Source: Raffaelea ambrosiae (taxonomy: Eukaryota; Ascomycota; Sordariomycetes; Ophiostomatales; Ophiostomataceae). Taken from it: a stretch of DNA of 64,000 nt. The translations under genes were made by a program, and so were the position numbers. Below the pieces are notes generated by a model. That model did not search any database, had not been told where the DNA came from, and was given only the letters and a program-made list of their open reading frames with translations. Below, piece by piece: positions 43,115 to 54,524 of the stretch (position 1 is its first letter; every line of letters starts with the position of its first letter). Where the stretch lies: positions 1,785,337-1,849,336 of the forward strand of contig PCDI01000007.1 in NCBI GenBank assembly GCA_002778195.1. Direction: 5' to 3'.

Positions 43115-43590
43115 CGTGAGTCTGAAGGTGGGCGGTGAAACGTGAAGCTTCAGGTATTCGTCATCGGTATGGTTGGTGCAATCCTGAGTTTCGATTGTGA
43201 CGGGGTCTCCCAGGTATCTAGTCGTTCTGAATCTGTGGTTGGGGTTGGAGCAGCATTTCCTGCTGGTGTCCGCTGTGTATATCTTTCCACCTAATGCCGT
43301 GTTGTGCTGGGTTGTCTGTTAATACTGAAATGCAAAGGGTCTTCTTTCGGTGGTTCTAGAGCCTGAAAGCCACTGTATTTGCCACGGCCCCAGAAAAGTG
43401 AAAATGACTAATCATGACAGTGCTGGTCTTTTGTTGGCTCTCCGCACATCCCTCGTGCCAGACAAGCGCCAGGAACCAACGCAACCAAGCATTTCCAACG
43501 CCAGGAACGGGGACTTCCGACAGCGACGTTTTTTGTCGAGGGATGCTCTATACTCTGTTCAAAGGAATACGGGGACGGTGACTACGAGCC
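43115..43590. promoter_or_regulatory. Divergent promoter, Tapt1 and PAP2 phosphatase genes
   Basis: About 475 bp between divergent starts, so both promoters lie here. No individual element stands out. Confidence 0.45.
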
Positions 43591-44784
43591 ATGGCGCCAT
43601 CACCTCACCGGCCGACTAATAGCAAGCCGGGCGGAGGCTACGTGGGCGCCTTTCTGCGCTTCTGGCGGGTATGCACTTCTACCTTGTCGTCTGGGCTTCC
43701 CAGGACACAAAGATGCCGTATTTACTGACTGCTCGTGGCTAGGCATCGTATGCATCCGACTACGTGGGATTTCTAGTGCTCCTGACGACGTTCATCATTG
43801 TCCGTTCCCTGTCCTCTTGTCTGTCGCCGACTCTTCTAACGAGAGTGTCCTGCAGGTCGAGTTCTACGTGGATCCTTTCCATCGGATGTTCTACATTGAC
43901 AATTTGAACATCGCTTTCCCCCATGCCGAGGTGGAGCGGGTACCTGTTGGTAAGATAGCTCAGTTGCTTCAGTTCACCCGGTTCCGTTCCTCTCCCATAG
44001 CTGTCTACTGACATGTCACGCGACTGCTTCCTCAGCCATGAACTTTGTCTACGCACTCTTCGTGCCCCTGTTCGTCATGACGCTCTGGAATGCCGCCTCG
44101 GGTGCTGGACTGCACAAGCATCACACAACCGTTCTCGGCCTTTTCATTGCTCTCATATTGGCGTCAACCCTGACAAACATCATCAAGAACATGGTCGGCC
44201 GGCCTCGGCCCGATTTGTTAGCCCGGTGCAAGCCGAATTCGGCTACCCCTTCACACACTCTCGTCTCGTTCGACGTCTGCACGGAGACGGACCACCAGAC
44301 TCTGCACGACGGGTGGCGATCGTTCCCCAGCGGTCATTCCAGCTTCGCGTTTGCCGGCCTTGGCTATGCGAGTCTGTTTCTGGCCGCTCAGCTGAAGGTC
44401 TTTGTGTTGAGAAGCAACACGGAGCACCTGCCCGAGGGGGCAGATAGAATCGGTATCAGTAACGAGAAGCCGGTGCATGTCCGTGGTGACCTGGGCAAGG
44501 CTCTCTTTTGTTTGACACCGCTGCTCGGAGCTGTCATGATTGCCATAAGTCGGTGTCAGGACTACCGGCACGATGTCTACGATGTATGCGTGGGAGCGCT
44601 GCTGGGCTGGGTTGTTACGTACTGGAGCTACCGCCGGTATTGGCCTCGGCTGAGCAGCCCTCACTGCGATGAACCATACCCTCCGCCAGTTTCTCTCAGA
44701 CCGGAAAGCGACCGGTACGGCCGTCTCCGGGACGTGGAAGAAGGCCCGGACAATGTGAGTGTTCAAGAGCCGGTCCAAAGCTAA
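43591..44784 (+). CDS. PAP2 family lipid phosphatase (diacylglycerol pyrophosphate phosphatase-like)
   Basis: Four exons (43591-43668, 43743-43799, 43856-43949, 44036-44784) give 325 residues. Six membrane helices are predicted. The three catalytic motifs are present: KNMVGRPRPD (motif 1), SFPSGHSSFAFAG (motif 2) and SRCQDYRHDVYD (motif 3, with the nucleophilic His). A family member in yeast, Dpp1, dephosphorylates diacylglycerol pyrophosphate and phosphatidate at the vacuole membrane. The N-terminal exons are short, but each phase agrees and together they supply the first helix (ASYASDYVGFLVLLTTFII). The C-terminus is hydrophilic. Confidence 0.9.
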
Positions 44785-45041
44785 TAGCAGCGACTGACAA
44801 CGTCTACCTGCGGCAGGTTTGAATGGGATTAGACATGTACAGGCCGCACTACGGCATGGGGGTTATTAGAGCGCCAAAATAGTTTTGCAATAACAAGCAA
44901 AGAAATGGGAATAAATGCACTGGCTCTGGAATTTTTTTGGAGGGGGCAGCACTGCAAACTATTAATACATCTATGATTCACATAGTACCAGAGATTTCCA
45001 CCCGATACAGCCATAGTACCGCAACCTGCCATGCTTCTTCA

Positions 45042-46047
45042 TCATTTGTCATCTGCGCTGTCGTCCTTCGCCAAATCGTGCTCCTTCAACAACGCCGTTA
45101 TCTCGTCCGCACTCCACAGCCGGTGGTAGATCTTGCCGTCCTTGGTCTGCCCAACGGTTGCGAATTCGACTGCATCAGTTAGCATAATGTCTCGGCGATG
45201 TAGATACTCAAAAGAATAATCCAAGGACGTACTCTTCTCACTGCTCAGCTTCGTCGAGTCCATGGTCTTGCTCAGGACCTTGACGGCCATGCCGCAGGCC
45301 TCCTTCAGCGTGCAGTCCTCCTTGTAATCCTGCTTCAGCAGACTCTGTGCGCTTGCATTGTTCGCGCCCGCGCTGGTCGCCTTCCATCCACCGTAGTTGC
45401 CCGACGGGTTTGAGAGGTAGAGCTGGAACTGTCTCTGTGGGTCCCAGCCGGCGTAGATGAACGAGACACCAAAAGGACGCAGACCACCATGCTGGGTGTA
45501 TCCTTGCTTCAGGTCGCATAGCCTCCGCACAAGCTGTTCGCAGGGTATGTCGGTGTTGTAGGTGAGGAGGTACCGCTGTGCGGCTTGTCGGGCAAAGTTG
45601 ATGAGGATGTTGGCATCGGCGGTCATGCCTGCGACGGCGCAGATCATGTTGCTAGGGGGGGAGAAGGAATGTTAGCAGGATGACGCAGAAAACAGGGGGT
45701 GCACTGCTGCAACTCACTCGTTGAGAATGTAGAGCTTCTCGGCCGAAGTGTCCTGCTCCAGTAGCTTCGACGTCACCTTGCGCTCGGCAGCAAGGACGAT
45801 GCCATCCTTGGCCAGAATGCCAATGGCCGTACCGGCATGCGAAATAGCCTCGAGGGCATACTCAACCTGGTACAGCCGGCCTTCTGGCGAGAAGATGGTG
45901 GTCTGGCAGCTGGGTTAGTATGGTGTCCCTATTCAGCATTTCGTCCGGTAGACCCTGCTCGCTGTTGGCGCTGGCATTGTCCAGTTGGCTTTAGCTTCAG
46001 CGTCCATCCCCAAAAATGCTTACACGCGAATCGTATCTTCTCGACAT
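45042..46047 (-). CDS. PRE9: 20S proteasome subunit alpha-3 (Pre9/PSMA4 type)
   Basis: Four minus-strand exons (46047-46024, 45902-45718, 45651-45233, 45169-45042) give 251 residues. The first exon encodes only MSRRYDSR and joins TTIFSPEGRLYQVEYALEAISHAG, the alpha-subunit N-terminal signature. AERKVTSKLLEQDTSAEKLYILNDNMICAVAGMTADAN and LKQGYTQHGGLRPFGVSFIYAG place it as alpha-3 rather than another ring member. The subunit forms part of the outer heptameric ring that gates the proteasome. It diverges from the Bye1 gene across a 717-bp promoter. Confidence 0.93.
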
Positions 46048-46764
46048 GGCTGCGAGAGAGATGGCAGAAGCTTCGGGTGGGAGACTGGACGGAATCGGAT
46101 TCGGGGGGGTGGACAATGGGGTCGCTGCTTGGTTGTGGAGGGATGTGGAAGCGGAAGAAGCAATACGGTTGTCAATGACGGTCAGATCGAGCTTGTGTTT
46201 GCTAGCAAGCTCCGCCAGGCAAGCGAAACGACGCGTAGCTGGAACGAGGCAAAGAATCACCGCCTAAAAACCAAGGCAGAAAGAGCTATGGCCACCTTGC
46301 CTTGCTTACATAACTTCTCCGCTGCGGCTTCGCCCCCCGACCTCTGACTCGCAGGTCTGCTGTTTATTTCTTTTGCTTTTCCCGTTCCTCTTGTCGCAAA
46401 ACATCTTCCGTCGCCACTACAAATAAGACCTTCTCGGCAATTCTTCGCCACCCAGCAATGCGCGGAGAGCTGTCGATGTTGTGTCGGAACAGGCTTTGAT
46501 AAATTGTTGCCAAATCACGGAAAAAGATACGGATACGTCAGGCTGTCGTCTGACGCGAGCCCCATAAACCATAGCTATCTTTTTTTTCTGCGCGAAACCA
46601 GCCCCATTTTCTATTGTTCTCTCTCACTTTTTTTTCTTCATTCCTTTGCTAGCTATCGTAATTATCGTGTAATTCTGCGACCACTCTCGAAAGTGTCATT
46701 TTTTGCGCGTGCCAAGTAGAGTTTGGCATACAATCGGCTGGGCTGGAAGCTCAGATCGTTCAAC
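46048..46764. promoter_or_regulatory. Divergent promoter, proteasome alpha-3 and Bye1-like genes
   Basis: About 717 bp between divergent starts. TTCGCCACC at 46444-46452 differs by one base from the proteasome-associated control element (TTTGCCACC). T-rich tracts precede the Bye1-like gene. No other gene was seen. Confidence 0.4.
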
Positions 46765-49665
46765 ATGTCCGGTAAGTCCCACCAGCAAACAGGAAGCGTC
46801 CTCTACACAGGGTCTTCTCTCAGGAGACTGCGACACCACTGCTGTCGCGTGCCGTCTTTCTAACAACCCGGCCAAACAGATCCCGAACCGCGTCGCTCAG
46901 TGCGCAGCACGAAGGGCCAACACAAGTCGCTCGACCAGCTCGACCAGCCCGTGGAGCCGAAGAAACGAGGACGGAAGACGGGCAAGAAAGCGGAGGAGAA
47001 ACAGGACGACAACGAAGAAGAGATCATCCGATGCGTCTGCGGCGCCATCGAGCAGGATGGCGATCCAGGCGAGCCGTGGATCGCATGCGACCGGTGCACG
47101 GCCTGGCAGCACAACGTGTGCATGGGCATGAGCGTGTACAGCGAAGATCTAGCTAAGGACTACTTCTGCGAGCAATGCAAGCCCGAGAACCACAAGGAGC
47201 TGCTCGAGGGTATCGCGCGCGGCGAGAAGCCGTGGGAGGAGCGTCGCCGTGTCTACGAGGAGGAGAAAGCGAACGAAAAGCGGAAGAAGGGTGGCCGCAA
47301 GGCCAAAGGAAAGCGGAACAGCGACGCCAAGGAGGGCTCGGCCAAGCCATCACCGGCGCCTGAGGCAAGGAAGGACCCAAAGGCTGTGGCCGGCTCCAAG
47401 CGCAAGTCCATCGCCGGCTCCGAAGAGCCTGAAGGAAAGGTAAGCGCGTTTCTGTCGTCTGACATACGGGCAGAACTTGTCGGCTAACCGTTGTCGTTGC
47501 AGGTGACGCAGAAGCGAAAGATCTCCGAGTCCGAAGCTGTTCCCGTCTACAACCCGCCCGAGGACCTCGTGGCAGAGATTTCCGACTTGGGTGACGCTCG
47601 ACAGATGCCAGCCAAGGGCCTGCTCCGAGCCATGTCTGAAGTTCTGAGCGACCTACAGAAAAAGGGCGAGTTCACGCCCGAGGACGGCGCCACGGTAGAG
47701 TCGACTGCCAAGCGCTTTGCCATTCAGATCGAACGCGCTGTGCATGACGCGCACCCCCATAAGGAATACGGACCGCAGATTAGGACACTCAGGTTCAATC
47801 TGAAGCAGAATCAAGAGCTCACTCTCCGCTTACTTCAGTCGACGTTGACTCCTCCTATGCTGGCTGTGATGACTAGCGATGATCTGGCCTCGAAGGAGCT
47901 GCAACAGAAGACAGCAAAGATGAAGGCGCAGGCTGAGCGGCAGAGCATTCTTACTGCGGAGGACGGGGCCCCGCGACTGCGGCGCACACACAAGGGGGAG
48001 GAGCTGGTGGAGAAGGAGAACGCGACCATGGCCAGCGAGGAGAAGCCCTCAACGCTTCGTCGGCAGAGCGCGCGGGAGGCCAATTCGACCACACCACAGG
48101 CTTCAAGTGGTCGCAGCGATGCCTCAGGGCCATCACGTCAGCGGCAGCAATCGGTCAAGGGCGGTCTACAGGTCGACACACAGCACGAGGCTGGCAAAAG
48201 CGACTTTGACATCAAGAAGGTGTTCAACAGTGTCAAGTCGCCCACCACGACCCACCAGCGGCGTCCATCACAACCAGCTCCCCCATCCGGCGGACCGGGA
48301 GTCGACCCTGAGGTTGACAGAATGCTGCAGGATGACGGCTACGAATCCCCTCCGTACTCGCCAACTGAAGAAACAGATCCTGATATCGTGTGGAGAGGAG
48401 ACGTGGTGATGAGCACGGTGGCCACCTTCCAGGCCACGGCGAGGCACGTGGGTGGGGTCAATCTCAGCACAACTATCCATCTTCCCTGGTCTACACTCGT
48501 CCCGAAGAAGTTGACTGTGGCCGGCCGCATCGACGAGCAGATTGCGACAGAATACCTTTGCAGCTTACGGTACAGTGCGCCGACCGACATCACAGTCGCC
48601 AGCCTGGCGCCAGCGACTGAAGCGGCCAAGCCCGGCTTCTTGGCGCTGATCGACTACTTTACATCGCGGAAACGGTATGGCGTCGTCGGCGAGAAGGGTG
48701 TCGGCAATGTTCGGGACACGTACCTGGTGCCTGTTCAACCGGGACTCAACAACCACCCGGAGTTCATGCTGAATCTGGAGGACAACTTCATTCCCGTGTC
48801 CCGTGCAGCGCCAATGCTTCTGCTGGTCGTCGTCTATCGCAATGAGGCGTCGGCGATGGAGCAGCTACGGGGCCCCAACTGGGCGGGCCAGTACACGACA
48901 CAGCCGCCGGTGGCCAGCTCGCCTACGCCTGTCTCTGCGGGTGCCAGTCGCCAGCCCTCCGCTGCGGCAGCACCAGCCTTCTCTCCGACAACGCCGCAGC
49001 TTCCAGCCGCTCCTCAGCTTGTAGCCCCCCAGCCAGTGGCGCCACCTCACCCAGCGGCTGCCCAGCCTGCGGTCCCTCAGCCTGTGCCTCATCAGCAGCA
49101 TGTGGCTCCTCACCCGGTGGCTCACCATTCGCAGGTGGCAGCTGCTCCGCCTTCGCAGCAACCTGTGGCTGCTCCCGGCGGTGCCGTGCCTCCGCATCAT
49201 GCTATGGCCCATCCAGCCCATCCAGCCCATCCAGCCCATCCTCATTCCCACCCTCCCCACGCGGCTCCAGCTGCCGTCACCCCGCACGCGGTCCGAAGCG
49301 CACCCACGGCGAAGGAGATTGCCCAGCGGGAGGGCGAGGCGTCGGCCAAGGAGATCCTCGGCCCACTGGCCACATGCTCGACAGCTACTTTCCTCATGTC
49401 GCAGGCGGCCATCATGCAGCGTAACGAGTGGATGCTGGTCAAGAGTGTCTTTGAGCAGCACCCGCAAACGCAGGACGACCTGCAGTACCTGCGCCGCGAG
49501 CTGGAAAAGTTCCGCGAACAGCACACACCCGCGCCGGTGGTCGCGAGGCCGCCACCTCAGACGCCGGTGCCGATCCCCCGGGTGCCGCACACGGTGATCT
49601 CACCGCGACCAACACCGCCAACCGTGCAGGGGGCGCAGCAGCAGCCAGCGTCGTCGCAGACATGA
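46765..49665 (+). CDS. BYE1: Bye1-like transcription elongation factor (PHD, TFIIS-like, SPOC)
   Basis: Three exons (46765-46771, 46880-47439, 47503-49665) give 909 residues; the first carries only MSD. A PHD finger spans residues 54-102 with ligands C54, C56, C72, C75, H80, C83, C99, C102. A TFIIS central-like domain follows (QMPAKGLLRAMSEVLSDL, TAKRFAIQIERAVHDAH, YGPQIRTLRFNLKQNQ). Then comes a SPOC domain starting at IVWRGDVVMSTVATFQATARHVGG. The C-terminal region is rich in Ala, Pro and His, with HPA repeats near 49210. In yeast Bye1 binds RNA polymerase II and trimethylated H3K4. The seven-nucleotide first exon is supported by the reading MSDPEPRRSVRSTKG. Confidence 0.9.
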
Positions 49666-49673
49666 TTTGGGCC

Positions 49674-49674
<1 letters not shown>

Positions 49675-49704
<30 letters not shown>

Positions 49705-49777
49705 CTTCTTCTTCTTCTTCTTCTTNCTTCTTCTTCTTCTTCTTCTTCTTCTTCTTCTTCTTCTTCTTCTTCTTCTT
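49675..49777. repeat. (CTT)n microsatellite with one unresolved base
   Basis: About 100 bp of CTT repeats starting ten bases after the Bye1-like stop codon. The N at 49726 marks an unresolved base, so the repeat length may be wrong. Confidence 0.95.
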
Positions 49778-50895
49778 TGAGTTTTTCATTTTATTTATTC
49801 TTTTGGCACGGGAACGGTATGGGTGTTTTATTGGTGTTTACGTCCTTGTTGGTCGCTTGTTTTGCGGTTTGATCTGGTTTTCAATGCTAAATCGGTTTCA
49901 TGAGGACAGACTCGGTTCGCCGGGGAAGGGGGAATAAAAGGTAGCAAGCAAATGTTTTGTATTTCATGTTGTTTTGTTTTGCTATGTCTTCTTCTAAATG
50001 ACACCCACAAGGCCACAAGCAGTGCTGCGTTGCTGTTTCCCCTGTCGCGGTGTTTTTATTCATACGCAATTGGTTGCAGCTCGGCTGAACCAGGTAGTTA
50101 GCTTTTTCGTTATGTAGTTAGGATGCCAATGAATCAAACCAAATTACAATATTCGCCAAGAAAAGGCACAGATCAGACATGAGACGTCAGGCAACACAGC
50201 GCCCAGTGCTTTGTCATTGTAGAGAGTGGCAGTGTTTTATCATGTTGGCTGTGTTTATATTGACACTGACCTTTCAACTTCAATTGCTGATTGTACTCAA
50301 ATTGGCTGCAAACCTTCTGTCTCCTCTGGTTTAAGATGCTCGGGACTTCCGGTATACTCTACTTCATTAACCAAATAGATTGATATTTAATGATGTGTGA
50401 TCTCTCCGTCATGGCTGGCGAAAAACTCACATCAGCTCGGTCTCGACGAGAGCATTGTCAAGGGCGAACCGGCGGCCGTCGGTGGAACGAAATGTGTTCA
50501 GTGCGATGAGTGCTCCTGCTGCTGCATTCCGATTCCCTGTACTGCTATGCGAACTTTGTTTTTATGGGGGCTACGGTCGGCGGGAAAGAGGAAGGGGAAC
50601 TAGGCTTCTTGTACATTCAGTCGAAGCATGCTTACCAGATGGTCCAAGCATCTACATCGAGCTTCTTTTTGAATACTACAGAAGATCCAAATTTGGTCTT
50701 TGTTTTCGATATTATATTGGTTAATGTCTCAATTCTGAATTGTCTCCCTTCAAAACCCCAGCATTTCTTTCGAGGATTTACCTAAAGTTCGTTTTCCTTG
50801 GTAAAAATAAACAGCTGAAAACGGATAAATTCAAAACTTTCTTGATATCATATAATATACACTCGCGTTTTCTAAAAGTCAAATATCATATAGCT
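49778..50895. other. Intergenic region
   Basis: AT-rich 3' sequence of the Bye1-like gene and the 3' side of the convergent Med7 gene. TAGTTAG occurs near 50095 and 50115. Only short non-credible frames were seen. Confidence 0.5.
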
Positions 50896-51728
50896 TCACC
50901 CAAACATCGCATCTAGAGCTGCCCATACCTCATCGTTACGTGCCCTTTCTAGGTGACTCCCCTTCTCTGAAGTGCCATTCTCGGTCTCCTTCTTTCCAGC
51001 ACCGTTGGTTAATCCGGCCTCTTCTAGGCTGCCCAGACCAACCAGTGTCTTGCGGACACTCTCCGTAACTTCATGAAGAGCTCTCGTCTCGCTTTGCTTC
51101 TGTTCTAGCTGACACTGCAGCAGCGTGATCAGAGCTTCGCGTGTCTGGTGCGGCCGCCACTCGTTGATGTGTTGGTGCATGTTGTAAAAGATAGTTTGCA
51201 AATCGCCCAATTTATCAGCCGCATCAGCAGGGCTAACGCTCAGCGTGCCGACCAGCTCCAGAAAATTGAGGAGGAGCGACTTGGACAATTTTTTGAGCTC
51301 AAAAACCTTGTTGGCGTGCGTGTCCTTCTCGGCGGACGACGCGGGCAACGTCGCACCCAGCCGGGTGACACCTTGCTCCTCCAGCGAGGGCAGTCGGTCG
51401 CTCAACTGCCCAGAATTAGAAATGGCCAAAAACAAAAGAAAAGAAAACCAGACGTGTCAAAAGCAGAACCAAAACCTACATCGTATGTCTGCCCAAAGAG
51501 CCTCCATTTCCCGCCTGCTGGCGGTGGTGGTGGCTGCAAGAATTCCAGATCTTCGGGCACATTTGGCAATATTGACGCGTATGTCAGAGGTGTTCCTGTG
51601 TTTGATTGGTACGCCTCGCGAAGTTTCTGCAGCTTCTTTGCCTTGTCCTCTGTGAATTGTTGCCACAGGTAGGCTGGCGGGCTGGGATATGGCGCCAGAG
51701 AGCTGCCTGCATCGTCTTGGTTGGCCAT
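50896..51728 (-). CDS. MED7: Mediator subunit 7 (Med7)
   Basis: Two minus-strand exons (51728-51480 and 51405-50896) give 252 residues. The N-terminus (SSLAPYPSPPAYLWQQFT) and LEFLQPPPPPAGGKWRLFGQTYD are the classic Med7 proline-rich opening with the W-x-x-FG-x-x-YD motif. The second exon is a long helical region (LKKLSKSLLLNFLELVGTLS, LGDLQTIFYNMHQHINEWRPHQTREALITLLQCQLEQ), which pairs with Med21 in the Mediator middle module. An upstream in-frame Met at 51746 is possible, but 51728 fits the family start better. It is transcribed divergently from the CCDC16-like gene. Confidence 0.93.
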
Positions 51729-52150
51729 GGCGATGACACAGTTCAAAACAGCCGCCTCTCTACATCACCCAGGTTCGGTGATTGGGGGAGTTGTGTATAA
51801 ACTCGGAGCATCTATGTCTGGCCATGCCCTGCCGCGATGAATACGGGGTGTTTGAGAGATGAACAGTGAGTGACGATAGCTTTGTTTTGGGGAGGCGGTT
51901 TCTGTGGCTGAAGCTCGGTGTGGCTGACACTGTGGCGGGGCGGTTTTGGCAGCTGCCAACCTAAAGAGGACGCCCTAGAATTGGGCGGAGACGTCCACTG
52001 GTCCCAGCATCTGCAGCCAGCAAAGGCGGCCCATTGTGCCCGAACTAGTCAATCGCGTCGAGATACACCCCGGTGATCCCGCTACCTGACAACCACAACA
52101 CATCTACTTCCCTGTCGTCTACCCGCTCAATTCATTTAGAGCCGTTGCAT
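51729..52150. promoter_or_regulatory. Divergent promoter, Med7 and CCDC16-like genes
   Basis: About 420 bp between divergent starts. No specific element was recognised. Confidence 0.45.
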
Positions 52151-53206
52151 ATGGCGGACGTACGAGCCCTCTTGCGTCAACAGCGCGCCGCGCGGGGCCT
52201 CGACCAGACCAGCCGACATGGCGAGACGCAACTGAGAAAACAGAAGAGGAAGCACGTGGAGGATACCGAAATGTCTGTGGATGACCTGGATGATGGGGCC
52301 GCATACCGGCATAAGCGCAGTAGACCTGCCAGCGAGGCACCCGCCAAAGAACGAGACGCATCGCAGACCACGGCGAGCGAGAAGGCAGAAGCCGAGGACG
52401 GGAGCGCAAAGAAGTCTAAGGAATCGACACCACAGGCGGCAACACCTCAGGTGTCCCACCGAACGAACGGCACCCCGGCTCATGGCATAGAAATCAAGAT
52501 TCCGTCCCGGCCAGCGACGCCGAACACGCCAAAAGACGCATTGGGTGGCAGCAGCAACAGCAGCGGCGGCGGTTTATCTACCGCCTCGACACCCAAGACG
52601 GTGCCAATAGGCCGGTCGCCATTGGTTCCACAGGAGGAGACAATTCCGGCGACAATCGTCGAAGCAGCAGCCTCGGAAGCACCACAGTCAGCCACGGAAA
52701 CAAAAAGCCAAACAGTACCGGCAGCCAAGGCGGACATTGACGAGGACGAGTGGGCAGCCTTCGAGGCCGAGGTTGTGAATGGGCCAGCACCGGGTGCTGC
52801 AGTGGATGCCAAGTCGGCCATCAATGGCGCAGCGATTTCGGCGCCTCCAGTTACGGCAGACGGGGCACCACGTGAAGAGCACGATGCGCGCAGGCGTGAC
52901 AAGGAAGCAAGCGCGATGGATGACGAGAAGGAGGAGGCGACGCGGGCACTGGAGGCAGAGTTTGAGGAAATGGAGGAGCTGGAGGCGCGCGTGAAGAAGT
53001 TGAAGGAGAAGCGGGATGCTCTCAGGCAGGTTCTCCAGCGGAAAGGATCGACAGGAGCTGCAGAGTCGACCGGGAAAGAGAACGCCCGGCAGCAGGCGGG
53101 ATCAAAGGCCGATGCCACAGCAGGCGGGCAAGACGAAGAGGACGACGATGACGATGACGATGCGTCTGACGAGGACGACTGGGACGGGTTCAGATTCAGG
53201 GCATAG
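52151..53206 (+). CDS. CCDC16/ZNF830-like coiled-coil protein without the zinc finger
   Basis: Intronless, 351 residues from the Met at 52151; an in-frame Met at 52073 lies in a less protein-like leader. The N-terminus MADVRALLRQQRAARG and the DEDEWAAFEAEV segment near residue 198 match the CCDC16/ZNF830 family, linked to pre-mRNA splicing and cell-cycle functions. A coiled coil (ALEAEFEEMEELEARVKKLKEKRDAL) and an acidic tail ending DEDDWDGFRFRA are also typical. The C2H2-type finger usually found after the N-terminal motif is absent; the sequence passes directly to a basic segment (QLRKQKRKH). The region between is continuous, so a hidden exon is unlikely. The assignment is by eye. Confidence 0.68.
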   Translation: MADVRALLRQQRAARGLDQTSRHGETQLRKQKRKHVEDTEMSVDDLDDGAAYRHKRSRPASEAPAKERDASQTTASEKAEAEDGSAKKSKESTPQAATPQVSHRTNGTPAHGIEIKIPSRPATPNTPKDALGGSSNSSGGGLSTASTPKTVPIGRSPLVPQEETIPATIVEAAASEAPQSATETKSQTVPAAKADIDEDEWAAFEAEVVNGPAPGAAVDAKSAINGAAISAPPVTADGAPREEHDARRRDKEASAMDDEKEEATRALEAEFEEMEELEARVKKLKEKRDALRQVLQRKGSTGAAESTGKENARQQAGSKADATAGGQDEEDDDDDDDASDEDDWDGFRFRA

Positions 53207-53539
53207 TAGGAGGAGTGACGGCCGGAAGTGCGGATAGCGAGAGGAAACAAAAAGCAGCGTGTGGGCTGAGAGATTGTTGATGTACAAGTATACGCATTTG
53301 TGTTTGCAGCGTGCGCTATGTAAAATATCATGTATCCTGTGTGTACTATTCCTACAAGAAAGGCATTGCATATTCCATGGTCATGAAAATGTCGATGAAT
53401 GGCGAGTGAAAATGTCGAGTGATGCAGAGACAGCGAGGTCTGGTGCCTGCCAGCTGCCGCCGCCATTGTAGTGCTCACTATGTCATACGTAGAAGGTGAA
53501 GAAGGCACACACACCCTTTTGCCCTCGAGAGGCCCCTTT
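53207..53539. other. Intergenic between convergent genes
   Basis: The 3' flanks of the CCDC16-like and F-box genes. No gene was seen. Confidence 0.5.
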
Positions 53540-54524
53540 CTAGGACTCCCCCCGGGCCACCCGCTCCCAGAACCGCCGCAGCCGCCAGACGCGCCCAATG
53601 TAGCTCGTCTCGGCACACTTGCGTGCATACTCCTTGGTCCACACCGCGCCGATCCACCGCCGCAGGCCGTCCTTGAGCCGCTCCCGCTCGACGGCACGCG
53701 TCCGCGCTGCCAGCACCGGCGAGACGTGGCCGATGCCGGGCGCACACTCGGGCGGCAGGACGCAGCGCTCGACCAGGACCTGGGCCGGCGGACGGGCAGC
53801 CAGGCGGCGGGACAGCCGGATGGACGCGAGCGAGCGGGCGAGCTCGCGGGAGACGACAGTAGTGTGCGTCAGAAAGATGTTGCGCTTGATGAGCTCGGCC
53901 AGGGAGGGCCGGCAGGGCGAAAACAGGAGAGAGCGGAGCGTGACGGGGGTGCGGCGACGGCGGAGGCGATGGAGGACGGGGGCGAGGCAGAGGCAGCGAA
54001 GCTGATGGGAGGTCTAGGGGTGGGGTGGGGAGGGCAAGGTGTTAGCCATGGGGATATGACAAAGAGGAGGAGGGGGGGGGGGGGGTGTGGTTCAGCTCGG
54101 AGGACCAGGCAGCCCTGAAGACAGCCCTGTCTTGCCTAACCTCGGCACAGCTCTTGGACAAAAGACTCACCCTCGACGCCGCCAACAGGTCGTTCACATC
54201 CAGGTATCCGAGGATGTGCAACAGCACCTCGTTAGGCAGATCAGCCAGGTGCAGCGGCAGACGGGCATTCCGTGCGCCGCTTCTGCTGCTGCGGAGAACA
54301 AGGCTGGTTTTCTCGCTTGTCTTGTGTGTCTTGCTTGCATCATCACCATCCGGGCAGCCGGGTAGGTGCCGTGGTGTGTTCACCTTCACCACGTCGACAT
54401 GCTGCACGACAGCGAGGCGATCGCTGTCTCCATCAGAAAGAGATGCATGATGCGCCGAGTCCACTGCATCCCCACCCGGCCGGACGGCCAACGCGCATGG
54501 TTGGGCTTCAACGGACATCTCCAC
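53540..54524 (-). CDS. F-box protein
   Basis: Two minus-strand exons (54524-54171 and 54013-53540) give 275 residues. The F-box reads LHLADLPNEVLLHILGYLDVNDLLAASR, ending exactly at the splice donor, and continues with TSHQLRCLCLAPVLHRL after the junction. Downstream are PSLAELIKRNIFLTHTTVVSRELARSLASIRLSRRLAARP, then LKDGLRRWIGAVW and a VWRLRRFWERVARGES end; this pattern is familiar from conserved Sordariomycete F-box proteins. It likely recruits a substrate to an SCF ubiquitin ligase. The 157-bp intron has a C-run on the coding strand. The start is uncertain: the first 80 residues look weakly protein-like and a later start is possible. Confidence 0.78.

Noticed and set aside
52480..53745. 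421-codon minus-strand frame
   Set aside because: Antisense to the CCDC16-like gene; Ser-rich translation produced by the complementary acidic and basic codons.
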